A DNA stretch of 64,000 nt, taken from Oculatella sp. LEGE 06141 (GTDB lineage: Bacteria > Cyanobacteriota > Cyanobacteriia > Elainellales > Elainellaceae). The stretch lies in NCBI RefSeq assembly GCF_015207605.1, contig NZ_JADEWO010000002.1, positions 124,001 to 188,000 of the forward strand, written 5' to 3'. The notes below the pieces were generated by a model, which saw nothing but the letters and a program-made list of their open reading frames with translations, did no database searches and was not told where the DNA came from. This document shows positions 37,245 through 46,800 of the stretch, in pieces (within the stretch, counting starts at the first letter, position 1; the number at the start of each line of letters is the position of its first letter). A program made the position numbers and the translations under genes.

Positions 37245-38822
37245 TTACGAACAGTCTAGCTCTTTCAACAGGGTGAGATGAGCGTGTAACGGGGCCAGCG
37301 TGTTTGCGGTAACCATGCCGCTTGCGGCGACAGCAGGCAGGCCGATGCCGGGAAAGGTAGAATCACCGCAGCATAGCAATCCAGATAACGGTGTCCGAGG
37401 GCTTGGAAATAGCCCTTCCCCAGCCCGAATTGCAGGCCCGTAGGAGCCTCGATGACAGCGTAAAAAGCGTTCGTGGGTGAGGGGAGTGCCAACGAGGGTG
37501 ACTTCACAGCGCGATCGAACGTTTGGGATGATGCGTTCTAATGCTTGCCACATCACCTCTGAACGCGCCTGCTTCTGCTGCATGTAGGCATCACTTCGGC
37601 GATCGAACCCCTGCCATAGCTCGTAGGGTTCATTGCCCGGTGTGTAGACATGAATCGCGTGTTTCCCCGCAGGGGCTAACGACGGATCAAGCAACGATGG
37701 AATAGAAACGAGGATGACATTTTGAGGAGCCGTTACGCCTTGGTTCCAGTCGTTTACCACGATATGGTGACAGGCGAGATCCGCTGGAATCTCCTGTGCG
37801 TCAATTCCGAGGTGCAGGTGCATAAAGCTATGGCATTCGGGTGTCGCTTGCCGTTTTTCGACAAACTGGTCTGGCACTGAGCCTTTTGGCAATAGTTTTA
37901 GCGTGTCCCAAAGTGACGCGTTCGAGATTACCGCATGACGGGCGCGAATCTCTTGCCCATTATGCAACCGCACACCGATCGCTCTTTTATTGGCAACCAG
38001 CACTTGCTCCACATGCGCTCCCAACATTAGCTTGCCGCCGTGTTTCTTTAAACCTCGAACGATCGCATCAACCAGCGCACCACTACCACCAATGGGATAA
38101 TCTAGCACCACGCCCGGTTGATACCAATCGGCAAACATAAATGCCATTTCAGCCGCGCTAGTGCCACTGGCGGGCAACCCTGACAGCAGAAAACACAGCA
38201 AATCCAGCCAGTTACGGAGAAACGCATCTTGCACAACACCATCCATCAGGCGTGAAAATGGCCCTGCCAGTTTGATTACACGGCCAAAGTGCCTGATCAA
38301 AGATGGAGTAAATCGTCCAGCCGTAAGGACTGCGCCCAAATCAAACCGCAGAGCCGAGGGGGGAATGGCGATCGCCGCTTGGGCGTAGGGTTCCATCACA
38401 CGCTGTAATTCACGCCATTCGGCCATGGCTGATTCTCCGCGAAGCTGTTGCAACACATCGCAGAACTGATCTGCTCCAACAGAAGTATTGAAATGGCCTT
38501 CTGGCAGCCAGCAACCCCAGGTATTGTAGGTTGCCCACGGTAGGTCTTCACCGATCGCATCTAGCACTTGCCGCAGAGGATTAGGAGAGGGGCTATACGA
38601 TAGTCCTGAGTAAAGTGAGGGACCAGAATCAAACGTAAACCCCTGATGCTTAAAGGCATGAGCTGCGCCCCCCGGAATGGTATGGCTTTCACAAACAGTG
38701 ACCTTAAAACCATAGCGAGCCAAGAGAGCAGCACAGCTCAGTCCGCCGATACCGCTACCAATTACGACTACATCTGTTGAGCGATCGAAGGACGAGTCTG
38801 TTGGCGCTGAGGATTGCTGCAT
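37245..38822 (-). CDS. CRTISO-like FAD-dependent oxidoreductase (carotenoid isomerase family)
   Basis: 525 residues. The FAD-binding motif Val-Val-Val-Ile-Gly-Ser-Gly-Ile-Gly-Gly-Leu is followed by Cys-Glu-Ser-His-Thr-Ile-Pro-Gly-Gly-Ala-Ala-His and Phe-Asp-Ser-Gly-Pro-Ser. The C-terminus has Leu-Leu-Cys-Cys-Gly-Asp-Ser-Thr-Phe-Pro-Gly-Ile-Gly-Leu-Pro. This is the phytoene-desaturase/CRTISO/retinol-saturase superfamily. In cyanobacteria CrtH isomerises poly-cis lycopene to all-trans. The length and C-terminal motif fit CRTISO-like proteins, but paralogues of unknown substrate are common, so crtH is not asserted. No other carotenoid gene is adjacent. Confidence 0.85.
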   Translation of the reverse strand: MQQSSAPTDSSFDRSTDVVVIGSGIGGLSCAALLARYGFKVTVCESHTIPGGAAHAFKHQGFTFDSGPSLYSGLSYSPSPNPLRQVLDAIGEDLPWATYNTWGCWLPEGHFNTSVGADQFCDVLQQLRGESAMAEWRELQRVMEPYAQAAIAIPPSALRFDLGAVLTAGRFTPSLIRHFGRVIKLAGPFSRLMDGVVQDAFLRNWLDLLCFLLSGLPASGTSAAEMAFMFADWYQPGVVLDYPIGGSGALVDAIVRGLKKHGGKLMLGAHVEQVLVANKRAIGVRLHNGQEIRARHAVISNASLWDTLKLLPKGSVPDQFVEKRQATPECHSFMHLHLGIDAQEIPADLACHHIVVNDWNQGVTAPQNVILVSIPSLLDPSLAPAGKHAIHVYTPGNEPYELWQGFDRRSDAYMQQKQARSEVMWQALERIIPNVRSRCEVTLVGTPLTHERFLRCHRGSYGPAIRAGEGLFPSPRTPLSGLLCCGDSTFPGIGLPAVAASGMVTANTLAPLHAHLTLLKELDCS

Positions 38823-38945
38823 ACCTTTTTACTCTCCGTTCGTCCCACTTTTCCAGGCTAGACGATGCTTAGTCTCGCACATTGAATGCGCTAACGAACA
38901 GCAGCGCGATTCCATCCCTGTAGCAGTTAGCGATCGATGAACGTA

Positions 38946-38979
38946 AAATCCCCCGCTTCCTCAAGAAAACGGGGGATTT
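38946..38979 (-). terminator. Hairpin downstream of the PPC/TPR gene
   Basis: A perfect 10-bp stem (aaatcccccg/cgggggattt) with a 14-nt loop lies 67-100 bp past the stop of the minus-strand PPC gene. Read on that strand the second arm ends in four T residues (gatttt). It resembles the C/G-rich intergenic inverted repeats seen widely in cyanobacteria, so it may be a dispersed repeat serving as a terminator. Confidence 0.6.
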
Positions 38980-39045
38980 GCAGCCGCCAAACTGAATCAC
39001 TCAAATAGGATCGCTAGATGAACGAAATTGGGCAGTGAGATGAGG

Positions 39046-39780
39046 TTACTGTGGCGTTTGCAAATAGGTGATTTGCTCGCGGATGGATTGCGCTGTATCC
39101 GCTTCACCAGACTGTTCGTAAAGCTCCGCCGCCTTGCGATAGTCAGCAAGGATTGGGTCGAGCTGCTCTGCGGTCAGAGTGAGTATCTCCTCGCTCATCT
39201 CTTCGCCCTCATTGATCAACGATAAGTACGCTTCACTATATCGGGCTTCTGCTCGCTCCAAATAGGCGATCGGCTGGTTGGGATCAACCTGGATGGCTTC
39301 GGTGTAGGCTGCGATCGCACCTGCTGTGTTGCCATCTTGAAGCTGCTGAAGCGCGCGGCTATAAGCTTGCTCGTAGCGCGTTGCAGGGCGGACAGCCACA
39401 GTGTAAGCACCTCCAGCACCCGAGAAAGAACGAGCCATCACCTTATAGGTGCCGTTGGCAGGTAGAGTGGTGACAATCGTCGAATTCAACGTGCGTCCAT
39501 AGTCATCGTTATAGGCAATTTCTTCGTCGTTAGGCCCTATGAGCGACAAAACCGTATCGAAGTCCTCACTGGTCATTGTAATGGTCACGGTTTGACCTTC
39601 ACGACCCTCAAACGTATATTCGCTTTGAGCCGGTTCCAGTCTGCCCTCTTCTTGCAGGATTTGTCGTCCTTCTTGCGCGTTCGCACCAGTAGGAAGTAAG
39701 GATAGGAGCGTGCTTGTAGAAATAAGAGTGGTTACAATGACCAGACTTAATGCTTTAGGGTGTAAATTTTTCAGTTTCAT
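39046..39780 (-). CDS. Secreted PPC-domain protein with C-terminal TPR
   Basis: 244 residues from the ATG at 39778-39780, preceded by AAGGAA. A signal peptide ends near Gly-Ala-Asn-Ala-Gln. A bacterial pre-peptidase C-terminal (PPC) domain follows at about 40-115: Gly-Gln-Thr-Val-Thr-Ile-Thr-Met, Phe-Asp-Thr-Val-Leu-Ser-Leu-Ile-Gly-Pro and a Tyr-Asn-Asp-Asp motif. Two TPR helices with Ala-Ile-Ala-Ala-Tyr-Thr-Glu-Ala-Ile then come near 150. PPC domains are usually appended to secreted enzymes as adhesion or folding modules; here no enzyme is attached, so the role is unknown. It is a single transcription unit by position. Confidence 0.82.
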   Translation of the reverse strand: MKLKNLHPKALSLVIVTTLISTSTLLSLLPTGANAQEGRQILQEEGRLEPAQSEYTFEGREGQTVTITMTSEDFDTVLSLIGPNDEEIAYNDDYGRTLNSTIVTTLPANGTYKVMARSFSGAGGAYTVAVRPATRYEQAYSRALQQLQDGNTAGAIAAYTEAIQVDPNQPIAYLERAEARYSEAYLSLINEGEEMSEEILTLTAEQLDPILADYRKAAELYEQSGEADTAQSIREQITYLQTPQ

Positions 39781-40244
39781 AGAAATTCCTTGCAATGGTT
39801 CGCTCAACGCAATCAATTACGATTGCAATACATGTAGAGTGGGATAAACTAAGCGTTTTCTATCAGAATTTAGCCCAGTTAAATTAACTTCAATGGTATG
39901 TGCTCTCTTTCCAGACGGAAAGTTTGCAACGTTAGTTATAGCCAGACAAGGCGATCGCTCGGAGTGCCAGGGTTGTAGACTACAAGCAACAGCGTTTATT
40001 TCTAATGGCCTTACCCACCTGCCTTGTCGCTTCTTGACCATTGCCTTGCCTTTGTGAAGCAGAAAGAAGGCAAAATGCAGGACTGGTCAAACCAATCCTG
40101 CACTTGAGACAAAGACAGTTAGTAACAAGACTACTCGCTGTCTGTCTTGGTTGGGGGGCTTAGGTATTACCTCAGCAGCAGATGGTTCAATTCCGTTGTA
40201 GTTTGCGTCAATAGAACTTAAACGTTTGAAGCGTTGTCGTTGGC
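39781..40244. other. 464-bp intergenic region
   Basis: It lies between two minus-strand genes. A 74-codon frame at 39817-40041 is rejected for lack of a ribosome-binding site and any domain. The region holds the terminator hairpin at 40076-40102 and presumably the promoter of the PPC gene. Confidence 0.4.
40076..40102 (-). terminator. Terminator-like hairpin after ygfZ-type gene
   Basis: A 12-bp stem with one mismatch (tgcaggactggt/accaatcctgca) and a 3-nt loop lies 143 bp downstream of the minus-strand YgfZ stop. On that strand it is followed by a T-rich tract (attttgccttctttc). Confidence 0.6.
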
Positions 40245-41315
40245 TTAAGCCGACGGATACGTGTGCGTTACAAATGGCAGTTCAACCAGTTCTCCTGGTT
40301 CTCCAGCAACTTGCACAGCAAGACCGGGTTGAGCGGCTTTTGAGCGAATATAAGCAAGCCCAATACTGCCTTGCTCTGTCTGGATGCAACTGGTCAACTT
40401 CCCAATTTTCTCGTCTCCGGCTGTGACGAGGCTGCCGACTTCAGCGGGCTTGCTTAACTCAACGCCAAAAAGCTGTTGTTTTACGCCACGATACGTATGC
40501 AGCCGAGCGATCGTTTCTTGCCCGATGTAGCATCCTTTATCTAAGGCAATGGTTTGCCACAGTCCTGCTTCTAGCGGATTAAAGTCCTCGGTCAGTTCAT
40601 GTTCTGGACGAGGGCGACCCTGCCGAATCCGAAGCTGCTCCCACGCTGTTTCTCCCAATGGAGTTGCTCCGGCTGTAAAAAGACGCTGCCATAGATCTGC
40701 CGCATGGTGCATGTCGGTCATCAGAGTGTAGCCAGCGATCGCCAGTCCACTGCCTACCGCAATGCGAACCTCAATACCATCCAGGTGGGTCAAGACATGG
40801 CTAGACGAGTTCGCCAAACCATCCCCTGCTCCCAGTTGCTCAAGTAAAGCCCGACTGGAAGGGCCAACCAAGCTGAATGCGGCAGTTTGATCGGTCAGAT
40901 CAGACAGCTCAACCTGGTCAGCAAAGAAAATAAACCGATCCATCCATTCCAGGAGGCGTTTGCTGTACCCCGGCGATGTAAACAGCAGTACTGAATCTTC
41001 CAGAATATAAGCGCTCACTAAATCGATGGTTCGTCCAGTTGATGTGACAAAAACGGTGTCGCACCCCTGCCCGGGCTGTAGACGGGTAAAGTTATTGGTT
41101 GTCTGGTTGTGTAAAAAGCGAATACGGTCGGCTCCTTTTACCTGAATCCGCCCCCAGTGTGTGCGATCGCACAACGCCACTGTTTCTTTGGCAGCACGGA
41201 GAGCCGCTTCATCGTTGCCAAAACTAATTGGGGCAGACGCCGTTGGCTCATCCAGTGAGGCAGCGGAGAAATGCGCTCCGCAGGCTTGTTGCGTGTCTCG
41301 TAATGTTTGAGTCAT
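40245..41315 (-). CDS. ygfZ: YgfZ/GcvT-domain folate-binding protein (Fe-S cluster maintenance)
   Basis: 356 residues. The diagnostic Asp-Lys-Gly-Cys-Tyr-Ile-Gly-Gln-Glu signature is near residue 260 with its essential Cys. The N-terminal GcvT-like folate domain (about 40-200) has Phe-Leu-His-Asn-Gln-Thr-Thr-Asn-Asn and a C-terminal barrel follows. YgfZ is a tetrahydrofolate-dependent factor that keeps [4Fe-4S] enzymes active. The motif separates it from true glycine cleavage T-protein. It appears monocistronic; the next minus-strand gene upstream is 88 bp away and could share its promoter. Confidence 0.9.
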   Translation of the reverse strand: MTQTLRDTQQACGAHFSAASLDEPTASAPISFGNDEAALRAAKETVALCDRTHWGRIQVKGADRIRFLHNQTTNNFTRLQPGQGCDTVFVTSTGRTIDLVSAYILEDSVLLFTSPGYSKRLLEWMDRFIFFADQVELSDLTDQTAAFSLVGPSSRALLEQLGAGDGLANSSSHVLTHLDGIEVRIAVGSGLAIAGYTLMTDMHHAADLWQRLFTAGATPLGETAWEQLRIRQGRPRPEHELTEDFNPLEAGLWQTIALDKGCYIGQETIARLHTYRGVKQQLFGVELSKPAEVGSLVTAGDEKIGKLTSCIQTEQGSIGLAYIRSKAAQPGLAVQVAGEPGELVELPFVTHTYPSA

Positions 41316-41403
41316 TTGGGCTAAAACTCAATTTCTGGTTTGATAACTTTGGTTGAAATAGTCGTTCGTTGAAGTATCCATCAGCACTCTACAGAATGCC
41401 GCG

Positions 41404-41925
41404 TTACTCTGCGGTTATGGTTGGTAAATGAGCAAACACCCCTTCTACCAACTGCTTCGTTTTGTGGTCGAGGCGTTGCCAATCGACATCCCCTGTCTCA
41501 TCGATCAAAGCGGTATCAATTTCAACGAGGTGGTTAAGTGTAGCGCTGGTGGATGCATCATAATTGCGAAAACAGATTTGATAGCACAGTTCCCACAAGT
41601 CGATGGTGGCTTGAAGCCCCTGTTGTTCCAGACACAGCTCATATCTTTGATACGGCTGAGGTAGTTGAGCCAGCTCTTGTTCAAGCTTTGCCGCTTCTTC
41701 GGGTGTAGCGCTCGTAAGCTGTTGCTGGAGGTTAGCCACGTTCCCCTGCACCTCGTCTGGTGTTCCCTCCGGCCAGGTTTGAATCGTGCGATACTCACCC
41801 TTCCAGGGCGATCGCTCTAGCTGCTTGCGAATGTTATCGATCACTCGAATGAAAGCAGGCTGCATTAGCAGTTCGGCTTGTTTCCAGGCAATAGAATCAG
41901 CAAACTTGGGCATCATGATGGGCAT
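41404..41925 (-). CDS. Conserved-looking hypothetical protein
   Basis: 173 residues from an ATG at 41923-41925 (methionines at 41916 and 41913 are alternatives; the frame is open to 41964). It is mostly helical, with aromatic clusters (Trp-Lys-Gln-Ala-Glu-Leu, Ser-Pro-Trp-Lys-Gly-Glu-Tyr) and a coiled Gln-Gln-Gln-Leu-Thr-Ser segment. A Leu-Cys-Tyr-Gln-Ile-Cys-Phe-Arg-Asn-Tyr-Asp motif is the most conserved-looking part. There is no membrane segment or signal. I do not recognise a named domain. The composition and good codon use support a real gene, 89 bp upstream of ygfZ on the same strand, so co-transcription is possible. Confidence 0.7.
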   Translation of the reverse strand: MPIMMPKFADSIAWKQAELLMQPAFIRVIDNIRKQLERSPWKGEYRTIQTWPEGTPDEVQGNVANLQQQLTSATPEEAAKLEQELAQLPQPYQRYELCLEQQGLQATIDLWELCYQICFRNYDASTSATLNHLVEIDTALIDETGDVDWQRLDHKTKQLVEGVFAHLPTITAE

Positions 41926-42037
41926 AGACGTGCTGCTCTTATAGGCAATGATAAAACGCCACACCTGCCAACAGATGATTTAGGCATCTTTTAGGGTTGC
42001 CTGATGCGACACCCTGTCCAGAAAGAGCCGTTTAAAG

Positions 42038-42070
42038 CAGTAGAGCGCCTGCAATGCAAGCGCTCTACTG
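42038..42070 (-). terminator. Terminator hairpin of the tRNA-Glu gene
   Basis: A perfect 10-bp stem (cagtagagcg/cgctctactg) with a 13-nt loop begins five bases past the tRNA 3' end on the minus strand. It is followed by a short T-containing stretch (ctttaaa). Confidence 0.7.
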
Positions 42071-42075
42071 TGATA

Positions 42076-42148
42076 TACCCCCAGGGGAATTCGAATCCCC
42101 GTCGCCTCCGTGAAAGGGAGGTGTCCTAGGCCTCTAGACGATGGGGGC
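42076..42148 (-). tRNA. tRNA-Glu (anticodon UUC)
   Basis: 73 nt on the minus strand. The acceptor arms GCCCCCA/TGGGGGT pair over 7 bp. The anticodon stem-loop CCTCC-CTTTCAC-GGAGG shows anticodon TTC, and the T-arm GGGG-ATTCGAA-CCCC-type sequence holds the TTCGA core (gattcgaattccc). The 73rd base is A and CCA is not encoded. In cyanobacteria Glu-tRNA also feeds tetrapyrrole synthesis through HemA. Confidence 0.97.
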
Positions 42149-42382
42149 GTGTTTCATTCGACCTTGTCTGTTCCGTTGACCTTATCTAAGGTAGCGAATG
42201 CTGCAAAGTATGTCAACACCTGTGACTAAATTTTCTGCCTGATGGATGTCTGATGCAATGTACAGCAGGTTTTTCTAGGCGTACCGGAACGGAAAAAACA
42301 GAAAGCAGATTATCTGGCGATGGCACGATCGCCTGATATTGGGTTGCAGAACGACACGTAAAGGGTTGCTATGAAGCCACAC

Positions 42383-42664
42383 TCAGGTGAGATCGCTGCT
42401 GGAGTTCCGCAAGCGAATGAGCTGGCGGCGCATTTGAGGAGATGCTTGCATCTCGGAAACTTCCTGAGCTTCCACTTCCACTTGAATATGTTCAAGGTAT
42501 TCATCCGCACCACAGGCGAAGGCATCAAGCAATAGTTCTAAAAGCTGATCGCGATCGCGAAAGGCTTGCTTTTCTTCGATTAGTCTAAATTTGAGGTGGA
42601 TTTCGCAATCGTAAACACCGACTTCAGAATTAACAGATTGATACTTTAAAGAGCTGGATTTCAT
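42383..42664 (-). CDS. Small conserved protein, Npun_R1517-like
   Basis: 93 residues from the ATG at 42662-42664. The sequence has Glu-Val-Gly-Val-Tyr-Asp-Cys-Glu-Ile-His-Leu-Lys-Phe-Arg-Leu-Ile-Glu-Glu, a Leu-Leu-Glu-Leu-Leu-Leu-Asp-Ala-Phe helix and a basic Pro-Gln-Met-Arg-Arg-Gln-Leu-Ile-Arg-Leu-Arg-Asn end. From memory this resembles the cyanobacterial family called Npun_R1517, annotated as a heterocyst differentiation regulator. I cannot verify this, and the family also occurs in strains without heterocysts. The highly charged, compact sequence supports a genuine gene. Confidence 0.65.
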   Translation of the reverse strand: MKSSSLKYQSVNSEVGVYDCEIHLKFRLIEEKQAFRDRDQLLELLLDAFACGADEYLEHIQVEVEAQEVSEMQASPQMRRQLIRLRNSSSDLT

Positions 42665-43813
42665 CTGGTAAGACAACACCTACTGTGCTGCAATAAGAGG
42701 TTGATTTTAAGCTCAGATCAGGAAACCCTTACTAAGCATCCTTAAACTTATGCAAGGTCGAATAGAAGATGTCTCAAAGAGTTACTTCTATTCTTAATCA
42801 CTTGATGCCTAAGTTAGCATTCCCGCAACTTGAATTAAATCCGCTAATTAGCTGAACTGAAGTGAGCTGAGATTTAAGCCTTTAGTAAACTGCACAAGCC
42901 TTAAAAATCAATCGCTTGCTGCAAATCTAGTACTTCTGGGTAGCCAACAAATCGACCATAACATTATTTTCGAGGTTTTCGGAATTGCCCTCCGTAAAGT
43001 CTCTATGAGGAGTTTGAATATGCCTTTACGGTGGCTTTAAATCAGCATTTGTTCACAAAATACCCGCAGTCTTACTGACTAACCAATGTGATTTTAAGAC
43101 AATCTAAGTACAGGCTAATTGTTAGTAATAAATGGGACAATGTTTCAAAGAATACTTGCTTTGATACCAGGGTGAATAAATGAGTTGGGGTTGAACGACT
43201 CGCTGGAGACCTATACGATCGCTTTCTGATCGAAAAGTGATCTAAACGGCGGTACAGTCAGACGCTCTAAGGGTTGGTAACGCCACCTTTTGACCCATTC
43301 GCTGCTCCGGGAAGAGCCGAGCGATCGCTAACCCGAGTCGTCTTTGTCTGCAATGTGACTAATTTAACTAAGGCACTGAACTGCTAAGTGTTTTCATAGC
43401 GCAAAACCGCAATGGAAGATATAAACGTTCCGGAAAAAAGCAGAGTGCAATTACAAAGTTTCTAATAAAGCCGTTTAAAGTTTGTTACAAGATGGGTTGA
43501 TCTAAAAAAGCGGTTCCTTGCCTGGTTTTGTTCTTTACTATTTCTTGGTGTAGCTTGCCATATCAGATTGAATACAAATTATCCTTATTTTCACTGTTGT
43601 CCAATCGATTGTTGATTTTTCTACGCTATATTTGCCAGGTTGTTGCAGTATCTCTTTATAGTCAACCGTAAAAACCGCGAGGTTCTTCAATTGATTGCAA
43701 CTTCGACAATTAGTTGGGAGTAATACCCTGTTCAGGAACATCTGGCAAACGTTTTGTGACGGTTGAGTTCCTTGCTGAAATACAGGAGAGATTGCAACGG
43801 GGTCAAACCCGTA
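42665..43813. other. 1.15-kb gene-free stretch
   Basis: AT-richer than its flanks. No frame over 67 codons here has a ribosome-binding site or plausible composition; the minus frame at 43538-43741 and plus frame at 43714-43911 (overlapping cobN) were rejected. A small imperfect inverted repeat (gatcgcttt/aaagtgatc) is at about 43217-43242. It could hold a non-coding RNA or a decayed gene, but I see no direct evidence. Confidence 0.4.
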
Positions 43814-46800
43814 TTACTGAGATGGCAGGATACCAGGGTGAACGTTTGATTCGATGGTGGCTTCCGCTTCAAGGGCGATCGCCTGTAATTGATCTAGAGT
43901 CGTGGGTTTAACCTGCTGCCATAGTCCGCGTTGGTGCGCTTCCAGGAGGCGTTCTGCCATGTCACGCAGTGCCCAGGGGTTGTTTTGCTGCACGAATGCC
44001 TGCACCGCTGGATCAAAGACATAGGCTTCTGTAATCCCCTGATACATGTGGTCTTCAACACAGCGAGCGGTAGCGTCGTAGGCGAAGAGATAATCGACAG
44101 TAGCTGCCATCTCAAACGCGCCTTTGTACCCGTGCCGCATGGCACCCGCAATCCACTTTGGGTTAACGACGCGAGAGCGATAGACGCGGGCAATTTCGTC
44201 TTGCAGGTGCCGAATTTTGGGGTGTTCGGGCAGGGAGTGGTCGCCAAAGTAGGTTTGGGGATTTTGTCCGGTGAGCGATCGCACCGCAGCGGTTAACCCC
44301 CCCTGAAACTGGTAATAGTCGTCTGAATCCAACAAATCATGTTCGCGATTGTCCTGGTTATGCAACACGATTTGCATCTGGCTCAACCGTTTTTCGAACG
44401 CCTCTGGAGCCGTTTGCCCATCTCCCTGCCCGGTGTAGGCATAGCTGCTCCAGTTGATGTAAGCCTGTGCCAGATCATGATCATCTGTCCAGTTTTGGGC
44501 ATCTATTATGCCCTGCAATCCAGCACCGTAGGCTCCTGGCTTAGAGCCAAAGATGCGGTAGTGCGATCGCGCCTGAGCCTGTTCCGGGGATAATCCAGCC
44601 GTTTGCCAGGTTTGGACATCGCGTTGGACTTGAGCTGCCAGGGGATTTTGATCTTCCGGTTCATCCAGAGCGGCAACCCCCGTAACCGCTTGATGGAACA
44701 AGTCAATCAAATTTGGAAAGGCATCCCGAAAGAATCCTGAAATTCGTAGCGTTACATCGACACGAGGACGACCGAGAACAGAGAGCGACATGATTTCAAA
44801 ATCGACCACCCGCCGAGAGGCTCCATCCCACACGGGTCGAACGCCAAGCAACGCCAACGCCTCCGCTAAATCATCTCCCCCGGTTCGCATGGTAGAGGTG
44901 CCCCAGATGGAGACTCCCAGCGTTTTAGGATAATCGCCATTTTCCTGGGTATAACGTTCCACTAACGCCTCCGCTGCTTTGCGCCCCACATCCCAGGCGC
45001 TTTCAGTTGGAATTGCGCGAATATCGACCGAGTAAAAATTGCGTCCTGTGGGCAGCACGTCCGGACGACCCCGCGTAGGCGCACCCGCCGGGGCGCTAGG
45101 CACATACCGCCCATCCAGGCCCTGTAACAGGTGCGTTGTTTCCTGGTGCGTTTGTGCCAGGGCAGGCAGGAGACGATCGCGCACCCAGGCCAGTTCAGCC
45201 CGCAGAGGTGCATCATCTACCTCAACAGGCGATGCGTGAATGATGGCATCAACCAAACGAGCCGCTTCTTCTTCTATCTGTTCGATCGCGTCTCCAACGG
45301 TGCGACAGGAAGGATCATTAAACGGTTCAGTTGGATTGGCCGTCAGTGGGTCAAATTCCCAGCCCCAGGCTTGAGCGATCGCCCGAGTCAGTCCCAGCCG
45401 TCCCAGTCCGGGGTGACGGGCGATCGCCACAGCCAGGTCACGCAACTGCCGCCCTGCCGGACAGCACCCGAAAATGTGCAATCCGTCGCGAATCTGCGCT
45501 TCTTTGAGTTCACAAAGATAGCCATCAATTGAATTTAGAACGGTATCATCTTGCCGCATTAACTGATCCGGCTGAAGCCCTAAATCCTGATGCAACTGGG
45601 TTTGATTGAGCAAGGTTTGAATCCGCTCGCGAATCATAACCAGCCGGGTTGGATCAAGGCTGACCGCTTCATAGTATTCATCAATCAGGTTTTCTAGCTG
45701 TTGGAGAGAGCCGTAGAGTTCGGCGCGGGTCATGGGCGGCGTTAAATGATCCACAATGACCGCTTGCGCTCGTCGCTTTGCCTGAGCGCCTTCACCCGGA
45801 TCGTTAACAATAAACGGATAGAGATGGGGCAACGCGCCAAATGCCACTTCGGGGTAGCACGCATCTGACAGAGCAACCCCTTTGCCCGGAAGCCATTCCA
45901 GGTTGCCATGTTTGCCCACATGGACGATCGCCTGTACGGCAAAGTGCTGCCGCAACCAGTAATAGTAAGCGAGGTAGTGATGGGTTGGCTCCAGGTCGGG
46001 AGCGTGATAGTTAAGGGTTGGATCAAGGTCATAGCCTCGGGCGGGTTGAATGCCCACAAAAACGTTGCCAAGCTGAATGCCCGCAATTGGCATGGAATCA
46101 GTAGCCAATCGCCCATTTGCATCGGGTAGACCCCAGCGATCGCCCATGGCCTGCTGGACGGCAGGTGGCACCGTGGCAAAGTAGTGCTGATACTCCTCTA
46201 AGGACAGCGATTGATGCACCCGACGCAAAGATTGGCCTTCAGGGTCGTTGGTGATGCCCTGGGTCAGCCATCGAATTAACTCTTCACCTGACTCTGGAAT
46301 GTTCTCGACCGTGTATCCCGCCTGCCGCAGCGCTTTCAGAATTTCGACACAGCTTGCAGGTGTATCTAACCCAACTCCGTTGGCAAGGCGACCGTCGCGA
46401 GTGGGATAGTTTGCCAGAATTAAGGCAATGCGCCGCTCGGATGCAGGCGTTTGTCCCAGCCGAACCCAATTTGCAGCCAGATCTGCCACAAACTGAATGC
46501 GATCGTCTACGGCTTCGTAGCCCACCACATCTGTTTCGAGGGCAGGATGGCTCGCTTGTACTGTTTTGAACGACACCGCACGGCTAATAATGCGTCCGTC
46601 TACCTCCGGTAAGGCCACATTCATGGCAATGTCTCGCGGGGATAGCCCTCGCGTTTGCGTCGTCCACTGCTCGAGCGTGCCGCCACTCAAAATGACTTGA
46701 AGTACGGGAATATCCAATGCTTTCCACAGGTCTAAATGAGGTGCTTCTGCTTCTAGTCGAGCCAGGGAAAAGCTGGTCGTGTTTAGCAACGCCCGAATTG

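Noticed and set aside
39817-40041. 74-codon minus frame beside the PPC gene
   Set aside because: Lies in the promoter region, no domain, no ribosome-binding site.
43538-43911. Short frames at the cobN 3' end and spacer
   Set aside because: The plus frame overlaps cobN and the minus frame has low-complexity irregular sequence.
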